From assembly GCA_035541995.1 (NCBI GenBank), contig DATKMG010000348.1, positions 1 to 13,952 of the forward strand: a stretch of DNA of 13,952 bases, written 5' to 3'. The translations under genes were made by a program, and so were the position numbers. Below, piece by piece: positions 13,801 to 13,952 of this stretch. The notes under the pieces are model-generated. The model saw nothing but the letters and a program-made list of their open reading frames with translations. It ran no database searches and was not told the DNA's origin. This DNA is from DATKMG01 sp035541995. GTDB lineage: Bacteria > Acidobacteriota > Terriglobia > Versatilivoradales > Versatilivoraceae. Numbering within the stretch: the first letter of the stretch is position 1; each line of letters begins with the position of its first letter.

Positions 13801-13952
13801 CTGTCAACTTGGCAGAAGTGACGAATTTCGTGGTCAAATCGTTATTGTTCCAACGGATCACCGACCCATTGGTGAAGTTACTGCCGTTGACAGTCAAGGT
13901 AATACTGGTGCTCCCGGCAGCCCCGGAATCCGGAGAAATACTGGAGATAGTG
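10820..13952 (-). CDS. Giant secreted protein with IPT/TIG repeats and duplicated C-terminal domains, 5' end beyond window
   Basis: The frame is open through the right edge, and the first visible residues (TISSISPDSGAAG) are already inside a TIG repeat, so the N-terminus is missing. The TTG near 13897 is an internal leucine codon (ITLTVNGSNF), not a start. At least 1,043 residues are visible. In order they are five IPT/TIG repeats of 88-92 residues, an Ig-like block of about 100 residues (LSGLTLNPTSAKSG), and two homologous domains of about 242 residues. The protein ends in TGDGTYVAMTLEQ. TIG repeats are immunoglobulin-like folds used in surface adhesion or as spacers in extracellular enzymes. 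Only four-plus charged loops and a single cysteine-bearing pair (LTNCGD, LRCTY) appear, consistent with export. No sorting signal, transmembrane helix or catalytic motif is seen. Role is probably cell-surface or secreted; the ligand is unknown. Confidence 0.88.
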   Translation of the reverse strand, partial: TISSISPDSGAAGSTSITLTVNGSNFTNGSVIRWNNNDLTTKFVTSAKLTATLTPTELPQTGTATITVFTPAPGGGTSNAVTFTITPTNPVPTIASLEPASLLAGGTSQTLTVNGSNFVSGSKVRWNGSDRDTEYVSSSVLKASIQDSDIAKTGTASVTVFNPTPGGGVSAAKSITIGNPVPEITALTPSAAPIGSPNVSLTVDGKNFINVSKVRWKGADLATKYVSGTQLSATVPSANLAQEGTADVTVFNPSPGGGTSAPKTFTVAYSNPVPTLSSVSPTSVHAGGPSFIITVTGTNFAQNSKVQWNQTDRATTYVSSSRLTATILGSDIVTTGTAYVTVFSPEPGGGSSSAKTFTISNPLPVITSLSPSAVVAGGPDLTLTVTGQNFLSTTKVRWNGADRTTSFISSTQLTATIPAADLSKVGTYSVTVVNQPTDGPSNSVNFLVNALTLSGLTLNPTSAKSGWTVNGTVLLNGPARNGGAVVTLASNDAKAAVVPSVVSVASGMSSATFPVTISSVSQTHSVSISASYGGNSSRSTLVVADSTVGDANSDTSRFVPILLWTAGASNSFYTSALTLTNCGDKPAIMDFNYTAAISTGSGTASDFLLPGEQRVLSNAITYLKTLGIPIPDSGNRGGTLQIHFWGIDSALDVAATVRTTTQVTNGRAGLSYQGVPPTGALSKPAYIFGLRQNATDRSNLAIQNAGTDADGDVDLSITIYPGDPGQTMAINLPDEVLPPGGFKQFNAILGMEGVGLSNGFIRIERVSGEAPYYAYGVINDQATSDGSFVPPVPESELSGPLGLTLPAIVENATFNSELVLTNASGTTRKLRCTYVAESISATNNSLSFSVELRPGQQLLYPNLLQKLRDLGVTGIPRGPGYAGALYVTDDSRDVSGIFVGARTASPGGGGSYGLFYTGVPFGKSAKSSAWIYGLQQDMENRSNLAIVNTGELDSSTDVFNAEVYNGETGELVHTVTGISVLPRHFLQIAMILDRYAPGVTQGYVRVRKVSGNNPFVTYGVINDGGEPGARTGDGTYVAMTLEQ
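10823..11551 (-). repeat. C-terminal homologous domain, copy B (243 residues)
   Basis: This copy starts LGLTLPAIVENATFNSELVL and ends at the stop. It shares with copy A a block such as AWIYGLQQDMENRSNLAIVN (A: AYIFGLRQNATDRSNLAIQN), then GYVRVRKVSG (A: GFIRIERVSG) and TYGVINDGG (A: AYGVINDQA). The shared blocks occur in the same order and at similar spacing, so the domains arose by duplication. Confidence 0.8.
11552..12277 (-). repeat. C-terminal homologous domain, copy A (242 residues)
   Basis: This copy starts VPILLWTAGASNSFYTSALT and runs to the PVPESELSGP linker before copy B. It carries the same landmark blocks as copy B (a long strand-rich body, R-S-N-L-A-I, F/Y-x-R-V/I, YGVIND). It looks like a beta-rich module; I do not know a name for it. 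Confidence 0.8.
12314..12604 (-). repeat. Ig-like block between TIG array and C-terminal domains
   Basis: About 97 residues beginning LSGLTLNPTSAKSG and including LNGPARNGGAVVTLASND and SVSISASYGGNS. The pattern is familiar to me as a common Ig-like unit in acidobacterial extracellular proteins. It appears once here, as a linker. Confidence 0.6.
12605..13951 (-). repeat. Five tandem IPT/TIG repeats
   Basis: The units, in protein order, are 13685-13951 (cut by the edge), 13415-13684, 13139-13414, 12869-13138 and 12605-12868. Each has the pattern PxPxIxxLxPxSxxAGG, LTVxGxNFxxxSKVRWNGxD, TxYVSSxxLxATI, GTAxVTVFNPxPGGG. The repeats are recognisable at the DNA level, with recurring segments such as a GTAACG or GTCACG in the TVF region. 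The last unit is the most divergent (VVNQPTDGPSN in place of the PGGG turn). Confidence 0.88.

Noticed and set aside
13895..13897. TTG as the start codon of the large minus-strand protein
   Set aside because: The frame stays open to the window edge, and the upstream codons complete the first TIG repeat.
12605..13951. The ~270-base repeats as a CRISPR-like or tandem DNA array
   Set aside because: The period matches coding TIG domains, the sequence diverges between units, and the open frame is continuous.

Overview
The window looks like a chromosomal segment from an Acidobacteriota-type bacterium. This is inferred from protein character, not from a database search. The main clues are a secreted protein with IPT/TIG repeats and the Ig-like block that often follows them in that phylum, a signal-peptide protein with the phrase YRDTEGRTRREQ, an ECF sigma/anti-sigma pair with a C-terminal domain of acidobacterial style, and a Tat-targeted D-2-hydroxyacid dehydrogenase. 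No phage, plasmid, insertion-sequence transposase, CRISPR array, tRNA or rRNA is visible. The gene content is mostly ordinary housekeeping and envelope material; the least explained DNA is in two palindrome-rich intergenic regions.

Left part (1-4897). A macro-domain (ADP-ribose-binding) gene on the minus strand runs off the left edge. After a 374-base palindrome-rich spacer comes a plus-strand run: a large membrane protein with a C-terminal spermidine-synthase-like domain, eight bases later a double zinc-ribbon membrane-anchored protein, then a YbaK-type Cys-tRNA(Pro) deacylase. The run is followed by 387 gene-free bases (4898-5284) that hold overlapping hairpins and a composite REP/BIME-like element.

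Middle part (5285-8334). Four minus-strand genes read leftward: a short pilin-like protein, an ECF sigma factor, its overlapping membrane anti-sigma factor (ATGA overlap), and a secreted or membrane-anchored protein of unknown function. A GGAAC-type promoter-like sequence lies just upstream of the sigma gene, which suggests autoregulation. The last protein is a candidate output or partner of the sigma switch.

Right part (8532-13952). A Tat-signal D-2-hydroxyacid dehydrogenase (plus strand) converges on a stand-alone U32-family-like TIM-barrel protein (minus strand). The rest is the C-terminal part, more than 1,000 residues, of a giant secreted protein: five IPT/TIG repeats, an Ig-like block, then two homologous ~240-residue domains. 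Its N-terminus lies beyond the right edge.
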